This document shows, in pieces, positions 56,738-64,000 of a DNA stretch of 64,000 nucleotides (positions within the stretch are counted from its first letter, which is position 1; each line of letters begins with the position of its first letter). The stretch is from Limnohabitans sp. T6-20 (GTDB taxonomy: Bacteria; Pseudomonadota; Gammaproteobacteria; Burkholderiales; Burkholderiaceae_C), in the NCBI RefSeq assembly GCF_003063505.1, contig NZ_NERW01000003.1, forward strand, positions 620,001 to 684,000. Direction: 5' to 3'. The translations under genes were made by a program, and so were the position numbers. The notes below the pieces were generated by a model, which had not been told where the DNA came from, ran no database searches, and was given only the letters and a program-made list of their open reading frames with translations.

Positions 56738-57271
56738 ATGAAACATAAAGAATTATTTTCACAATTTAAGGCTTTGTACGAGTTAGCAAGTGACGCTGAA
56801 GCGGCCTATGTACTAGGCGTGCAAAAAACAGCACTGTCGGCATACATCAATGAGAAAAAACCGATTCCAGTACCGCTGAAGTTCAGGCTGCTTGAGCACG
56901 TCCACTTCTCACCTGAAATCAGAAAAGTTGCGGCAGCATTTCTGAACGAGGATGAGCACGTAGTGCAACTGACCCAAGACCTAGACAGGCTCGAAGAGTT
57001 AAGACGACGCCAAGCAGGAATGGCTGTCAACTTCGCAGATCAAAAATGGATTGAGCGGGTATCAAGCCTCCAGGCAAAACATGGCCTAACGGATTCGCAA
57101 ACCGCCCAGTACCTAGAAATGAAGGAAAGCGACCTGGCAGGAATCAAAGCGGGGAAGCGCGAACTAGGCCTAGATCAAAAGGCTCTCCTACTTGGACTTC
57201 TCGCAGTCAAGGACATCGTTCACAAAGAAACGCTGAAACGAAAACTCAACAAACGCATTGAGAAAAGCTGA
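56738..57271 (+). CDS. Phage regulator with two similar HTH-like halves
   Basis: 177 residues. Two segments (about 18-54 and 119-155) share the pattern D..A.YL.......L..I...K with the same spacing, looking like a duplicated HTH of the YdaS/Cro type; a charged helix (about 75-95) joins them. Divergent from the structural unit and coupled to the integrase (TGATG), as expected for a lysogeny repressor. ATG 56738 chosen by GGAAAG upstream. Confidence 0.7.
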   Translation: MKHKELFSQFKALYELASDAEAAYVLGVQKTALSAYINEKKPIPVPLKFRLLEHVHFSPEIRKVAAAFLNEDEHVVQLTQDLDRLEELRRRQAGMAVNFADQKWIERVSSLQAKHGLTDSQTAQYLEMKESDLAGIKAGKRELGLDQKALLLGLLAVKDIVHKETLKRKLNKRIEKS

Positions 57272-58275
57272 TGGCAATCAGCAAACGCAAAGACGGAAAA
57301 TGGCTTGTGAACATCAAGCCAGGTGGTCGAGTAGGCAAGCAAATCAAGCGCGTGTTCAATACGGAGCGAGAAGCGAAACAGTTCGTCATTTGGGCTAACG
57401 GACAAGCACTTCAAGATCCCGACTGGGCTCCGATAAAAAAGGACACTAGAAGGCTTTCAAAGCTAATCGAACGTTGGTTTGAACTGCATGGATGCAAGTT
57501 ACGTGACGGGAAAAAGCGCTTGGGCAAACTAAAAATGATGTGCCTAAGCCTAGGCGACCCAATCGCCAGTCAGTTCAAGGCATTTCACTTTTCAGAGTAC
57601 AGAGCACAACGCTTGAAAGATGGCATCTCAGACAACACAGTAAATCATGAGCATGCACACCTTAGAAGCGTATTCAACGAACTACGAAGGCTTGGGGAAT
57701 GGAACGAAGAAAACCCGCTTGAATCGGTCAAAGCGCTAAAGCTTCAAGAGCAAGAGATGGGAGAGCTGAACTCAGAACAAATACAAATCTTGATGAACTC
57801 ATTAGACAGTGCTGAAAACAAGCACGTGAAGCTGATTGCAACAGTTTGTCTAAGCACAGGAGCACGATGGGGAGAAGCGGAAAGCCTCAACGTTAGCCAA
57901 GTAAAGGATGGTTTGATTTTGTTTGCCAACGAAACAAAATCGCGTAAAGCAAGAGGAATCCCAATTAGTGAAGAACTTGAAAAAGCACTAAAAGCGCACC
58001 ACAAGAAGCATGGTGAAGGAGCAAAGCTCTTCGGACCTGCTTACAGCGCTTTTAGAAGAGCATTAGAACGCGCAGCAATACCAATGAAGCAAGGTCAAGC
58101 TTCGCATGTGCTTCGACATACTTTCGCTTCAGAATTTATGAGGCGAGGAGGGAACATACTTGTGCTGCAAAGAGCTCTGGGTCATCAAAGCCTTGCAATG
58201 ACCATGCGTTACGCTCACATGGCGCCCGACCACCTAATTGAAGTAAGAACACTAAACCCGATGGCTGAAAGGTAG
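57271..58275 (+). CDS. int: Tyrosine-recombinase integrase
   Basis: 334 residues: N-terminal arm-binding part, core-binding domain (about 60-150), catalytic domain with Arg199 (TGARWGE), Lys223, His279-x2-Arg282 (HVLRHTF), His305 (GHQS) and the nucleophile Tyr314 (MRYAHM). Integrates the phage at tRNA-Leu. Lies next to attR, with TGATG coupling to the regulator. Confidence 0.96.
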   Translation: MAISKRKDGKWLVNIKPGGRVGKQIKRVFNTEREAKQFVIWANGQALQDPDWAPIKKDTRRLSKLIERWFELHGCKLRDGKKRLGKLKMMCLSLGDPIASQFKAFHFSEYRAQRLKDGISDNTVNHEHAHLRSVFNELRRLGEWNEENPLESVKALKLQEQEMGELNSEQIQILMNSLDSAENKHVKLIATVCLSTGARWGEAESLNVSQVKDGLILFANETKSRKARGIPISEELEKALKAHHKKHGEGAKLFGPAYSAFRRALERAAIPMKQGQASHVLRHTFASEFMRRGGNILVLQRALGHQSLAMTMRYAHMAPDHLIEVRTLNPMAER

Positions 58276-58588
58276 AAATCAAAACGTCTTGACCAACTTG
58301 CACACTGACCCGCAAAACGGTTTTATGGGTCAAAGTGCAAAACGGTTTTGCACATACATCCCAACAACGGCCAACTTTCAATTGGCACAACCCCGATCAA
58401 GAAGAAATAGTGAAAAGGTACAGTACCACACACCCTGCGGTACTGTACCGCTGGGTGGTAAAAGCTGGACTCTTAGCATGACTCAAAAAAGTCCAACATT
58501 CTTCCAACAGCAAAGACATTCAATGACTTTCAATGACGGCTAAATCATTGATATGACACACAATGACGTTCTAGGACGGCCATTTATA
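58276..58588. promoter_or_regulatory. attP arm region with palindromes
   Basis: 313 nt without a gene. Holds CAAAACGGTTTT twice (about 58313 and 58339), the second in a palindrome GTGCAAAAC-G-GTTTTGCAC, and GGTACAGTACC/GGTACTGTACC (58417-58427 and 58439-58449). Candidate sites for integrase, excisionase or host factors. Confidence 0.55.
58492..58509 (+). repeat. Candidate integrase arm site (P side)
   Basis: TCCAACATTCTTCCAACA, exact copy of 49276-49293, same orientation, 79 nt before the attR core. Confidence 0.6.
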
Positions 58589-58645
58589 GGGACTCAAAAT
58601 CCCCCGCCGCAAGGCGTGCCGGTTCGAGTCCGGCCCCGGGCACCA
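58589..58645 (+). repeat. attR, 57-bp prophage attachment repeat
   Basis: Perfect copy of the tRNA-Leu 3' part. It lacks the 5' 28 nt, so it is no working tRNA. Confidence 0.95.
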
Positions 58646-58650
58646 GACAA

Positions 58651-58686
58651 AAAGCCGCAAGCTCCAACGAACTTGCGGCTTTTTTC
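58651..58686 (+). terminator. Original tRNA-Leu terminator, now behind attR
   Basis: AAGCCGCAAG-N10-CTTGCGGCTT followed by TTTTTC directly after attR; before integration it would have stood behind the tRNA. Confidence 0.88.
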
Positions 58687-58715
58687 TTGGCCGATGCGTT
58701 CATTCAAAGCCAATA

Positions 58716-59117
58716 TCAATCGATGCTCGCACTCCAGCGGTCATCCCAAGTCTTTTCAATTTGACGGCGATCACGCTTGGTCGGTCGGCCTTGCTCAATG
58801 CTGAGGGCAGGTTCACGGGCCAGGCGGTTCATCTCGGCGGCTTTTTGGCGCAGCGCCATGCTTTCGGCGGTTTCTTCGTAAAGCAACTGCGCTGCAGGTG
58901 CCGGGCCACGCACACCACTCGCCCCTTTGACCGTCACCGTGCGTTGCACAGCGCCTTGGCGCAGGCGCACCGTGTCGCCCGCTTTGACTTCGCGTGAGGC
59001 CTTGGCGTCTTGCCCATTGACCTGAACACGGTTTTTGCCGATTTCATCGCTGGCGATGCTGCGGGTTTTGAAAAACCGTGCGGCCCAAAGCCATTTGTCG
59101 ATGCGTTGGGCGTTCAT
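58716..59117 (-). CDS. hslR: S4-domain RNA-binding protein Hsp15-like
   Basis: 133 residues. S4 domain at the N-terminus (RIDKWLWAARFFKTRSIAS) and a basic tail (GRPTKRDRRQIEKTWDDRW) as in Hsp15, which binds free 50S subunits carrying nascent chains after heat shock. ATG at 59117. Overlap-free, 20 nt after the epimerase-like gene. Confidence 0.93.
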   Translation of the reverse strand: MNAQRIDKWLWAARFFKTRSIASDEIGKNRVQVNGQDAKASREVKAGDTVRLRQGAVQRTVTVKGASGVRGPAPAAQLLYEETAESMALRQKAAEMNRLAREPALSIEQGRPTKRDRRQIEKTWDDRWSASID

Positions 59118-59137
59118 GGCGCGTTCAGTATCATGTT

Positions 59138-60088
59138 TCAAATCAATCGACCTTGAAGGCTCAGGCCATCGCGCACATGCGGGTAACGCAATTGGATTTT
59201 CAATTCACGTTTCATGCGTGTGTTGTCCAGACGCCGGGACTCGTTCATGAAGCTCAACAGCATCAAGGGCAAGGCTGTGCTGGCATCGCTGCGCGAAATT
59301 CGGGGGGGCTTGGGCAAGCCGTACAAGCCGGCGGCCAAATCAAAATAATCACCCATCTTCAGGTCGGTGTCGTCCGTGACGTTGATCACCCGCTGCGGCT
59401 TGCCGCGCCACAAAGCGGCGGCACAAGCCCGCGCCAGATCGTTGGCGTGGATGTGGTTGGTGTAAACATCCTCTTTGGCCAGCAGCACAGGCGTGCCTTT
59501 GAGCAAGCGGTCACGGGGCGTGCCGCCTTCGCGGTCTGGTGCGTAAATGCCGGGGATGCGCAACACGCTCACCCGCACGCCACTGCGCCCCAAAAAACGC
59601 ATCAGCGCTTCGGCATCCACCCGGCGCTGCGCGCGTGGGGTATGCGGGTGCACAGGACGCGTTTCGTTCACCCGCTGCCCAGCGCAATCGCCATACACCC
59701 CCGTGGTGGAGCCATACACCAGTGCTTGGGGCGGCGTGCGCAAGCGCAAAGCACGCACCAAGGCCAGGCTGCGCGGATCCCGTTCGGACTCGCCCCGGCG
59801 GTCGCTCGGCGGTGGGGCCAAGTGGATGACTCGGTGAGCGATGCCTGCCAGACGCTTCAAACTGACTGCATCGTCCAGATTGCCCAGCAAGGGGGTGATG
59901 CCACAGGCGCGCAGCAAACGCACACGTTCGGGCGAAGAAGTCAACGCCAACAAGCGCACCCGCTGGTTTTGGGGTGCCCCCAACTGGCCCGCCGTGCGCA
60001 GGCCCACATCGCCGCAACCCACGATCAAGACACGCTGTCGGCGAAAGCGGGCGGGCAGCGCGCCCAAAGGGGTTTGGTTTGAGGGCAA
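59138..60088 (-). CDS. NAD-dependent epimerase/dehydratase-like protein (extended SDR)
   Basis: 316 residues. Rossmann start VLIVGCGDVGLRTAGQLG, YGSTTGVYGDCAG with the SDR Tyr, and a C-terminal part like YeeZ. Function unknown; likely sugar-nucleotide or small-ketone chemistry. Only TTG at 60088 suits as start, as no ATG precedes the Rossmann motif. Confidence 0.82.
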   Translation of the reverse strand: MPSNQTPLGALPARFRRQRVLIVGCGDVGLRTAGQLGAPQNQRVRLLALTSSPERVRLLRACGITPLLGNLDDAVSLKRLAGIAHRVIHLAPPPSDRRGESERDPRSLALVRALRLRTPPQALVYGSTTGVYGDCAGQRVNETRPVHPHTPRAQRRVDAEALMRFLGRSGVRVSVLRIPGIYAPDREGGTPRDRLLKGTPVLLAKEDVYTNHIHANDLARACAAALWRGKPQRVINVTDDTDLKMGDYFDLAAGLYGLPKPPRISRSDASTALPLMLLSFMNESRRLDNTRMKRELKIQLRYPHVRDGLSLQGRLI

Positions 60089-60135
60089 AATCAGGGGTTC
60101 CGGGTCAAATGCAACCCCTCAAGGATACCCAAAAG

Positions 60136-61176
60136 ATGAGCTTTCAAATTTCCGTGCAGCCCAGTGGCCGCAGCTTCACCGCCGATGACAACGAAACCCT
60201 GCTGGCCGCTGGCATCCGCCAGGGCATCGGCCTGCCCTACGGCTGCAAGGACGGCGCTTGCGGTTCGTGCAAATGCAAAAAAATCTCGGGCACCGTGGTG
60301 CATGGCCCGCACCAAGCCAAAGCCCTGAGCGACGAGGAAGAAGCCCAAGGCCTGGTGCTGACCTGCTGCGCCACCGCCCAAAGCGATGTGGTGCTCGAAT
60401 CCAAACAAGTCACCGCAGAAGGCGGCCTGCCCGTCAAAAAGATGCCGGTGCGCGTGGTCAGCCTGGAGAAAAAATCGCACGACGTGATCGTGTTGAAACT
60501 GCAACTGCCCGCCAACGACGTGATGAAGTTCCACGCCGGTCAGTACATCGAATTTTTGCTGCGCGATGGTTCACGCCGCAGCTACAGCATGGCCAACGCG
60601 CCGCACACCTTGGAGGTGGCACCGCCGACAGTGGAGCTGCACATCCGCCACATGCCCGGTGGCAAGTTCACCGACCCGGTGTTCACCACCATGAAGGAAA
60701 AAGACATCCTGCGTGCCGAAGGCCCGTATGGCAGCTTTTACCTGCGTGAAGACAGCGACAAACCCATCGTGCTGCTGGCCTCGGGTACGGGTTTTGCGCC
60801 CATCAAGGCGCTGATCGAACACATGCAGCACCGCGGCATCACACGTCCGGCCACGCTGTACTGGGGTGGTCGCCGTCCGGCTGACCTGTACATGGCCGAC
60901 TGGGTGGAGGCCCGCTTGGCCGAGATGCCCAACCTGAAATATGTGCCCGTGATCTCCAACGCCGAAGCCGAAGACAACTGGACTGGCCGCGCAGGCTTTG
61001 TGCACCAGGCCGTGTTGCAGGACTTCCCTGACTTGTCGGGTCACCAGGTTTATGCCTGCGGCGCGCCCATCGTGGTGGATTCGGCCAAGCGCGACTACGT
61101 GGCGCAAGGCGATTTGCCCGAAGATGAGTTCTACGCCGACTCGTTCACGTCTGAGGCCGACAAGGCCAAGGCCTGA
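60136..61176 (+). CDS. CDP-6-deoxyglucoseen-reductase-type ferredoxin reductase
   Basis: 346 residues: plant-type [2Fe-2S] domain (Cys37, 42, 45 in GCKDGACGSCKC and a fourth in LTCCA), FAD domain (RSYSMANAP) and NAD domain (LASGTGFAPIKALIE). Electron donor to an oxygenase or dehydratase. The annotation CDP-6-deoxy-delta-3,4-glucoseen reductase is common for this type in Comamonadaceae, but no sugar gene set is here; it may serve another enzyme. Confidence 0.88.
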   Translation: MSFQISVQPSGRSFTADDNETLLAAGIRQGIGLPYGCKDGACGSCKCKKISGTVVHGPHQAKALSDEEEAQGLVLTCCATAQSDVVLESKQVTAEGGLPVKKMPVRVVSLEKKSHDVIVLKLQLPANDVMKFHAGQYIEFLLRDGSRRSYSMANAPHTLEVAPPTVELHIRHMPGGKFTDPVFTTMKEKDILRAEGPYGSFYLREDSDKPIVLLASGTGFAPIKALIEHMQHRGITRPATLYWGGRRPADLYMADWVEARLAEMPNLKYVPVISNAEAEDNWTGRAGFVHQAVLQDFPDLSGHQVYACGAPIVVDSAKRDYVAQGDLPEDEFYADSFTSEADKAKA

Positions 61177-61206
61177 TTAGGCGCATTGGGGCCCCCAAGG
61201 ATTCTT

Positions 61207-61282
61207 TGTGGGAGGCTGCCCCTGCAGCCGAATGGGCGCACCCGCCACCGCAAGCATTCGCGAGCAGGGGCTTGCTCCCACA
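61207..61282. repeat. REPIN-like doublet palindrome, copy 2
   Basis: Unit B (61207-61234, TGTGGGAGGCTGCCCCTG...) and unit A in reverse (61255-61282, CATTCGCGAGCAGGGGCTTG...). They differ from copy 1 (46584-46658) at only a few bases, mostly in the stem. Lies between the reductase and the TctC-like gene. Confidence 0.85.
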
Positions 61283-61323
61283 AACGCTCAACGCCTGCCC
61301 TTCTTTCATCAGGAGCCTATCTC

Positions 61324-62289
61324 ATGACTTTGATCACCCGCCGCCAGTTTGCTGCCGCCTCACTCGCGCTCAGCGCCCCCGCATGGGCGCAAGGCAAGCC
61401 GATCCGCATCATCGTGCCTTATGCACCTGGCGGCCCGATCGATGTCACGGCACGTGCCTTGGCCGAGCGCGTGAAAGACAGCTTGGGCACCGTCATCATT
61501 GAAAACCGCCCTGGTGCTGGAGGCAACTTGGGTGCTGACTTGGTGGCTAAGGCCGCACCCGATGGCTTGACGATCGGCATCGCGGCCACAGCCACGCACG
61601 CCATCAACCCTTGGCTGTTTGCCAAGATGCCCTACGACGCCAGCCGCGACTTTGCGCCCATCACACAAATGCTGCGCGTGCCCAATGTGTTGGTCATGAA
61701 TGCCGAAACCGCACAGCGCCTGAAGATCAACACCCTAGCCGATTTGGTGGCGTATGCCAAAGCCAACCCCGCCAAGCTCAACTTTGGCTCCGGCGGCAAC
61801 GGCAGTGCGGGTCATTTGGCAGGTGAGATGTTCAAACGCGCCGCAGGCATTTTTGCCGTGCACATCCCCTACAGCGGCGGCAACCCGGCCCAGCTGGCCT
61901 TGTTGTCGGGGCAGGTCGACTTCAACTTTGACAACCTGGCCACGGCAGCGGCCAACATCAAAGCGGGCCGGCTCAAGGCCCTGGCCGTGACCACCGCACA
62001 GCGCAGCAACGCCCTGCCCGACATCCCCAGCATGAGCGAGACCCTGAAAGACTTTTCGATCGACACCTGGTGGGGTCTGGTGGCCCCTGCGGCCACACCA
62101 CGCGATGTGGTGGACCGCCTGAACAAGGCTTTTGTCGCCGCGCTGCAAACCCCCGAAACCAAAACACGCTTTGCCCAACTGATGGCCGAACCCGTGGGCA
62201 ACACGCCTGAGCAGTTTGGGGCCTTCATGAAAAAGGAACTGACACGCTACGAAAGCGTGGTCAAGGCCAGCGGCGCTCGGGTGGACTGA
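61324..62289 (+). CDS. Bug/TctC-family periplasmic solute-binding protein
   Basis: 321 residues. Tat-like signal (TRRQFAAASLALSAPAWAQG), then PIRIIVPYAPGGPIDVTARALAERV, IENRPGAGGNLGADLVAKAAPDG and FGSGGNGSAGHLAGEMFK, all typical. Binds carboxylates for TctAB permeases or acts as a free sensor. Many copies occur in Burkholderiales; no tctA or tctB is near, which is usual. Confidence 0.93.
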   Translation: MTLITRRQFAAASLALSAPAWAQGKPIRIIVPYAPGGPIDVTARALAERVKDSLGTVIIENRPGAGGNLGADLVAKAAPDGLTIGIAATATHAINPWLFAKMPYDASRDFAPITQMLRVPNVLVMNAETAQRLKINTLADLVAYAKANPAKLNFGSGGNGSAGHLAGEMFKRAAGIFAVHIPYSGGNPAQLALLSGQVDFNFDNLATAAANIKAGRLKALAVTTAQRSNALPDIPSMSETLKDFSIDTWWGLVAPAATPRDVVDRLNKAFVAALQTPETKTRFAQLMAEPVGNTPEQFGAFMKKELTRYESVVKASGARVD

Positions 62290-62313
62290 AGCCAAACCGC
62301 TTCGCGTTGAAGC

Positions 62314-62350
62314 AAAAAAACAGCCCGGCAGTGCCGGGCTGTTTTTTTTG
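62314..62350. terminator. Bidirectional terminator between TctC-like gene and livF
   Basis: AAAAAAACAGCCCGGCA-GTGCCGGGCTGTTTTTTTT: an 8-9 bp GC stem with A and T runs on both sides. Confidence 0.93.
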
Positions 62351-62379
62351 GGGGTGCTGCAAGCGCAACACGTGAAGGA

Positions 62380-63096
62380 TCACTCGCCCAAATAGGCTGC
62401 ACGCACCTTGGGGTCCTCGAGCATGTCTTTGCCCACACCGGTCATGGTGATGAGGCCGGAGTCCATCACATAACCGCGGTCGGCAATGGCCAGCGCACGG
62501 CTGGCGTTTTGCTCCACCAGCAACACGGTGACGCCTTGGGCGTATACATCGCGCACCACTTCGAAGATCTTGTCGACCATGATGGGCGACAAACCCATGG
62601 AGGGCTCGTCAAGCAACAAGACCTTGGGGCGGCTCATCAGGGCGCGGCCCATGGCCAGCATCTGCTGCTCACCACCGGACATGGTGCCTGCCAGCTGGTC
62701 CTTGCGCTCACGCAGGCGAGGGAAGATGGTGAACATCTTCTCGATGTCATCGGCAATGCCTGCGGCGTCCGAACGGATGTACGCGCCCATTTGCAGGTTT
62801 TCGGTGATGGTCATGCGGGTGAACACACCGCGACCTTCCGGCACCATGGCCAGCCCTTGCTTGACAAGGTCCCAAGGGCCTTGGCCCTGAATGCTTTGGC
62901 CCATGTACTCGATGTCGCCAGCTTGCAAAGGCAAGGTGCCGGTGATGGCTTTCATGGTGGTGGTTTTGCCCGCACCGTTGGAGCCGATCAGCGAGACCAG
63001 TTCGCCTTCGCGCACTTCCAGGCTGACGCCCTTGACCGCCTGAATGCCGCCGTAGCCGACTTGCAGGTCTTTGACTTTCAAAAGGATGTCGGCCAT
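62380..63096 (-). CDS. livF: Branched-chain amino-acid ABC transporter ATPase LivF
   Basis: 238 residues. Walker A GSNGAGKTT, signature TMSGGEQQM, Walker B VLLLDEPSMGLSP, and the short C-terminus typical of LivF. Powers uptake of leucine/isoleucine/valine or related acids. The ATG at 63096 has GGGAGG upstream. Starts 2 nt before the livG stop. Confidence 0.94.
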   Translation of the reverse strand: MADILLKVKDLQVGYGGIQAVKGVSLEVREGELVSLIGSNGAGKTTTMKAITGTLPLQAGDIEYMGQSIQGQGPWDLVKQGLAMVPEGRGVFTRMTITENLQMGAYIRSDAAGIADDIEKMFTIFPRLRERKDQLAGTMSGGEQQMLAMGRALMSRPKVLLLDEPSMGLSPIMVDKIFEVVRDVYAQGVTVLLVEQNASRALAIADRGYVMDSGLITMTGVGKDMLEDPKVRAAYLGE

Positions 63097-63097
63097 C

Positions 63098-63883
63098 TCA
63101 GTGTCCTCCCGTGCCCAGATAGGCTTCAATCACTTTTTCATTCTTCTGCACATCGGCAGGCGTGCCTTCGGCAATCTGCTTGCCGTAGTCGAGCACGGTG
63201 ACACGGTCACACAAGCCCATGACCAGCTTCACATCGTGTTCGATCAACAAGATGGTGCGGTTGTCCTTGCGGATCTGGTCGATCAGTTCGCGCAGCTGCA
63301 CCTTTTCGGTCGCGTTCATGCCAGCGGCAGGCTCGTCCAGTGCAATCAGTTGGGGGTCGGTGGCCAATGCACGGGCAATCTCGAGGCGACGCTGGTCGCC
63401 ATAAGACAAGGTACGCGCCTTGTAGTCGGCGTATTTGCCAATGCCCACATAGTCAAGCAACTCTTGTGCACGCAGGGCAATCGCGGCCTCTTCGGCCTTG
63501 AAGCCAGGCGTGCGGAAAATCGCGCCCAGCAAGCCCGAGTGGGTACGCACATGGCGGCCCACCATCACGTTTTCGAGGGCCGTCATTTCGGCAAACAAAC
63601 GGATGTTCTGGAAAGTGCGGGCAATGCCCGCCTTGGCCACTTCGTGCACGGCTGTAGGCTGGTAAGGCTTGCCTGCCAGCTCAAAGGTGCCGCTGTCGGG
63701 CGTGTACAGGCCGGTGATCACGTTGAAGAACGTGGTCTTGCCTGCGCCGTTGGGACCGATCAGGCCATAGACCTGTCCACGTTGAATGGTCATACCCACA
63801 TCGGTGAGGGCTTGCAGACCGCCAAATCGCTTGGAGATACCCGAGACGTTCAGAACGGTGTCTTTGTTGGCTGTTGGATTCAT
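63098..63883 (-). CDS. livG: Branched-chain amino-acid ABC transporter ATPase LivG
   Basis: 261 residues. Walker A GPNGAGKTT, signature LSYGDQRR, Walker B LIALDEPAAGMN, and the C-terminal IEAYLG motif of LivG. AAGGAG before the ATG at 63883 decides the start; an ATG at 63898 overlaps livM as ATGA. Confidence 0.94.
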   Translation of the reverse strand: MNPTANKDTVLNVSGISKRFGGLQALTDVGMTIQRGQVYGLIGPNGAGKTTFFNVITGLYTPDSGTFELAGKPYQPTAVHEVAKAGIARTFQNIRLFAEMTALENVMVGRHVRTHSGLLGAIFRTPGFKAEEAAIALRAQELLDYVGIGKYADYKARTLSYGDQRRLEIARALATDPQLIALDEPAAGMNATEKVQLRELIDQIRKDNRTILLIEHDVKLVMGLCDRVTVLDYGKQIAEGTPADVQKNEKVIEAYLGTGGH

Positions 63884-63894
63884 GTTCTGCTCCT

Positions 63895-64000
63895 TCATTT
63901 CGTCTTGAGCGATTTGCCGTGCTCAGGCGAAGGCCACAGCCCGCGAGGACGCATCAACATGATCACAATCATGGCCAAAGCCACCAACAACTGGCGCATG
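63895..64000 (-). CDS. livM: LivM-type ABC permease, C-terminal end
   Basis: Only the last 34-35 codons are in the window: a membrane helix (LLVALAMIVIMLMRP) and the RGLWPSPEH tail seen in LivM proteins. The gene continues past the right edge. Its stop overlaps an alternative livG start. Confidence 0.8.
   Translation of the reverse strand, partial: MRQLLVALAMIVIMLMRPRGLWPSPEHGKSLKTK

Larger units (their letters stand above)
49149..58645. mobile_element. Filamentous (inovirus) prophage in tRNA-Leu(CAA)
   Basis: About 9.4 kb between perfect 57-bp repeats. Carries a full inovirus set: Rep, ssDNA-binding protein, small hydrophobic proteins, pVIII-like coat, adsorption protein, pVI-like protein, Zot/pI, secretin, plus HTH regulators and a tyrosine integrase. 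Its DNA is less GC-rich than the flanks, most clearly in the regulator-integrase part. No frame is visibly broken, so it may be active. No accessory toxin gene was seen. Confidence 0.95.

Noticed and set aside
58589..58645. Second tRNA-Leu-like sequence
   Set aside because: Only the 3' two thirds of the tRNA; no acceptor 5' strand or D-arm. It is attR.

Overview
The window is GC-rich, densely packed bacterial chromosome. Gene order and protein types point to a betaproteobacterium of the order Burkholderiales, probably Comamonadaceae (Limnohabitans/Rhodoferax-like). The indicators are rpmF-plsX-fabHDG-acpP-fabF, hemCDXY next to ppc, a Bug/TctC solute-binding protein, DUF3501 with rubrerythrin, and CDP-6-deoxyglucoseen-reductase-type ferredoxin reductases. 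This placement is inference from content; no search was run.

Layout. 1-2.5 kb: a Do-type periplasmic protease (cut by the left edge), a YgfX-like membrane protein and fabF, all on the minus strand. 2.3-7.4 kb: the fatty-acid/phospholipid initiation operon yceD-rpmF-plsX-fabH-fabD-fabG-acpP-fabF, with ATGA-coupled genes. 7.4-11.9 kb: maf and an RsmI-like methyltransferase, then sppA, a Rieske protein, a Gph-like phosphatase and rluC. 11.9-15.5 kb: rne (RNase E) with a 0.6-kb leader. 15.6-19.6 kb: hemCDXY. 19.8-24.9 kb: ppc, a DUF1345 membrane protein and argH. 24.9-36.7 kb: mixed single genes (hemerythrin, FMN hydroxy-acid oxidase, dinB, enoyl-CoA hydratase, HDAC-family hydrolase), a secreted trio with an M48 protease, queF-yaaA, and a pseudouridine synthase. 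36.8-39.7 kb: a frameshifted Old Yellow Enzyme gene and a secreted phosphoesterase. 39.8-42.3 kb: the rubrerythrin/Fe-S/DUF3501 module. 42.6-48.4 kb: valS, galU, tusA-like, Nudix and cysM. 48.5-49.2 kb: a small beta-barrel protein and tRNA-Leu(CAA).

49.15-58.65 kb is a complete-looking filamentous (inovirus) prophage inserted in the 3' half of tRNA-Leu(CAA), bounded by a 57-bp perfect direct repeat. Minus-strand genes run HTH protein, rolling-circle Rep, ssDNA-binding protein, several small proteins, major coat, adsorption protein, pVI-like protein, Zot-type assembly ATPase and secretin. A divergent two-gene unit carries a regulator with two similar HTH-like halves and a tyrosine integrase. 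Several non-coding elements are visible: integrase arm-site candidates, a palindromic operator, a terminator between the major coat and adsorption genes, a 24-bp perfect hairpin, and a hairpin-rich 0.4-kb intergenic region.

58.7-64 kb returns to host genes: hslR, an NAD-dependent epimerase-like protein, a ferredoxin reductase, a TctC-like binding protein and the end of a liv branched-chain amino-acid ABC operon (livF, livG, partial livM).

The most interesting signals outside the phage are a 23-bp imperfect inverted repeat forming an in-frame low-complexity insertion in valS, two REPIN-like doublet palindromes, overlapping divergent start codons of yaaA and a pseudouridine synthase, and the C-run frameshift in the OYE gene.
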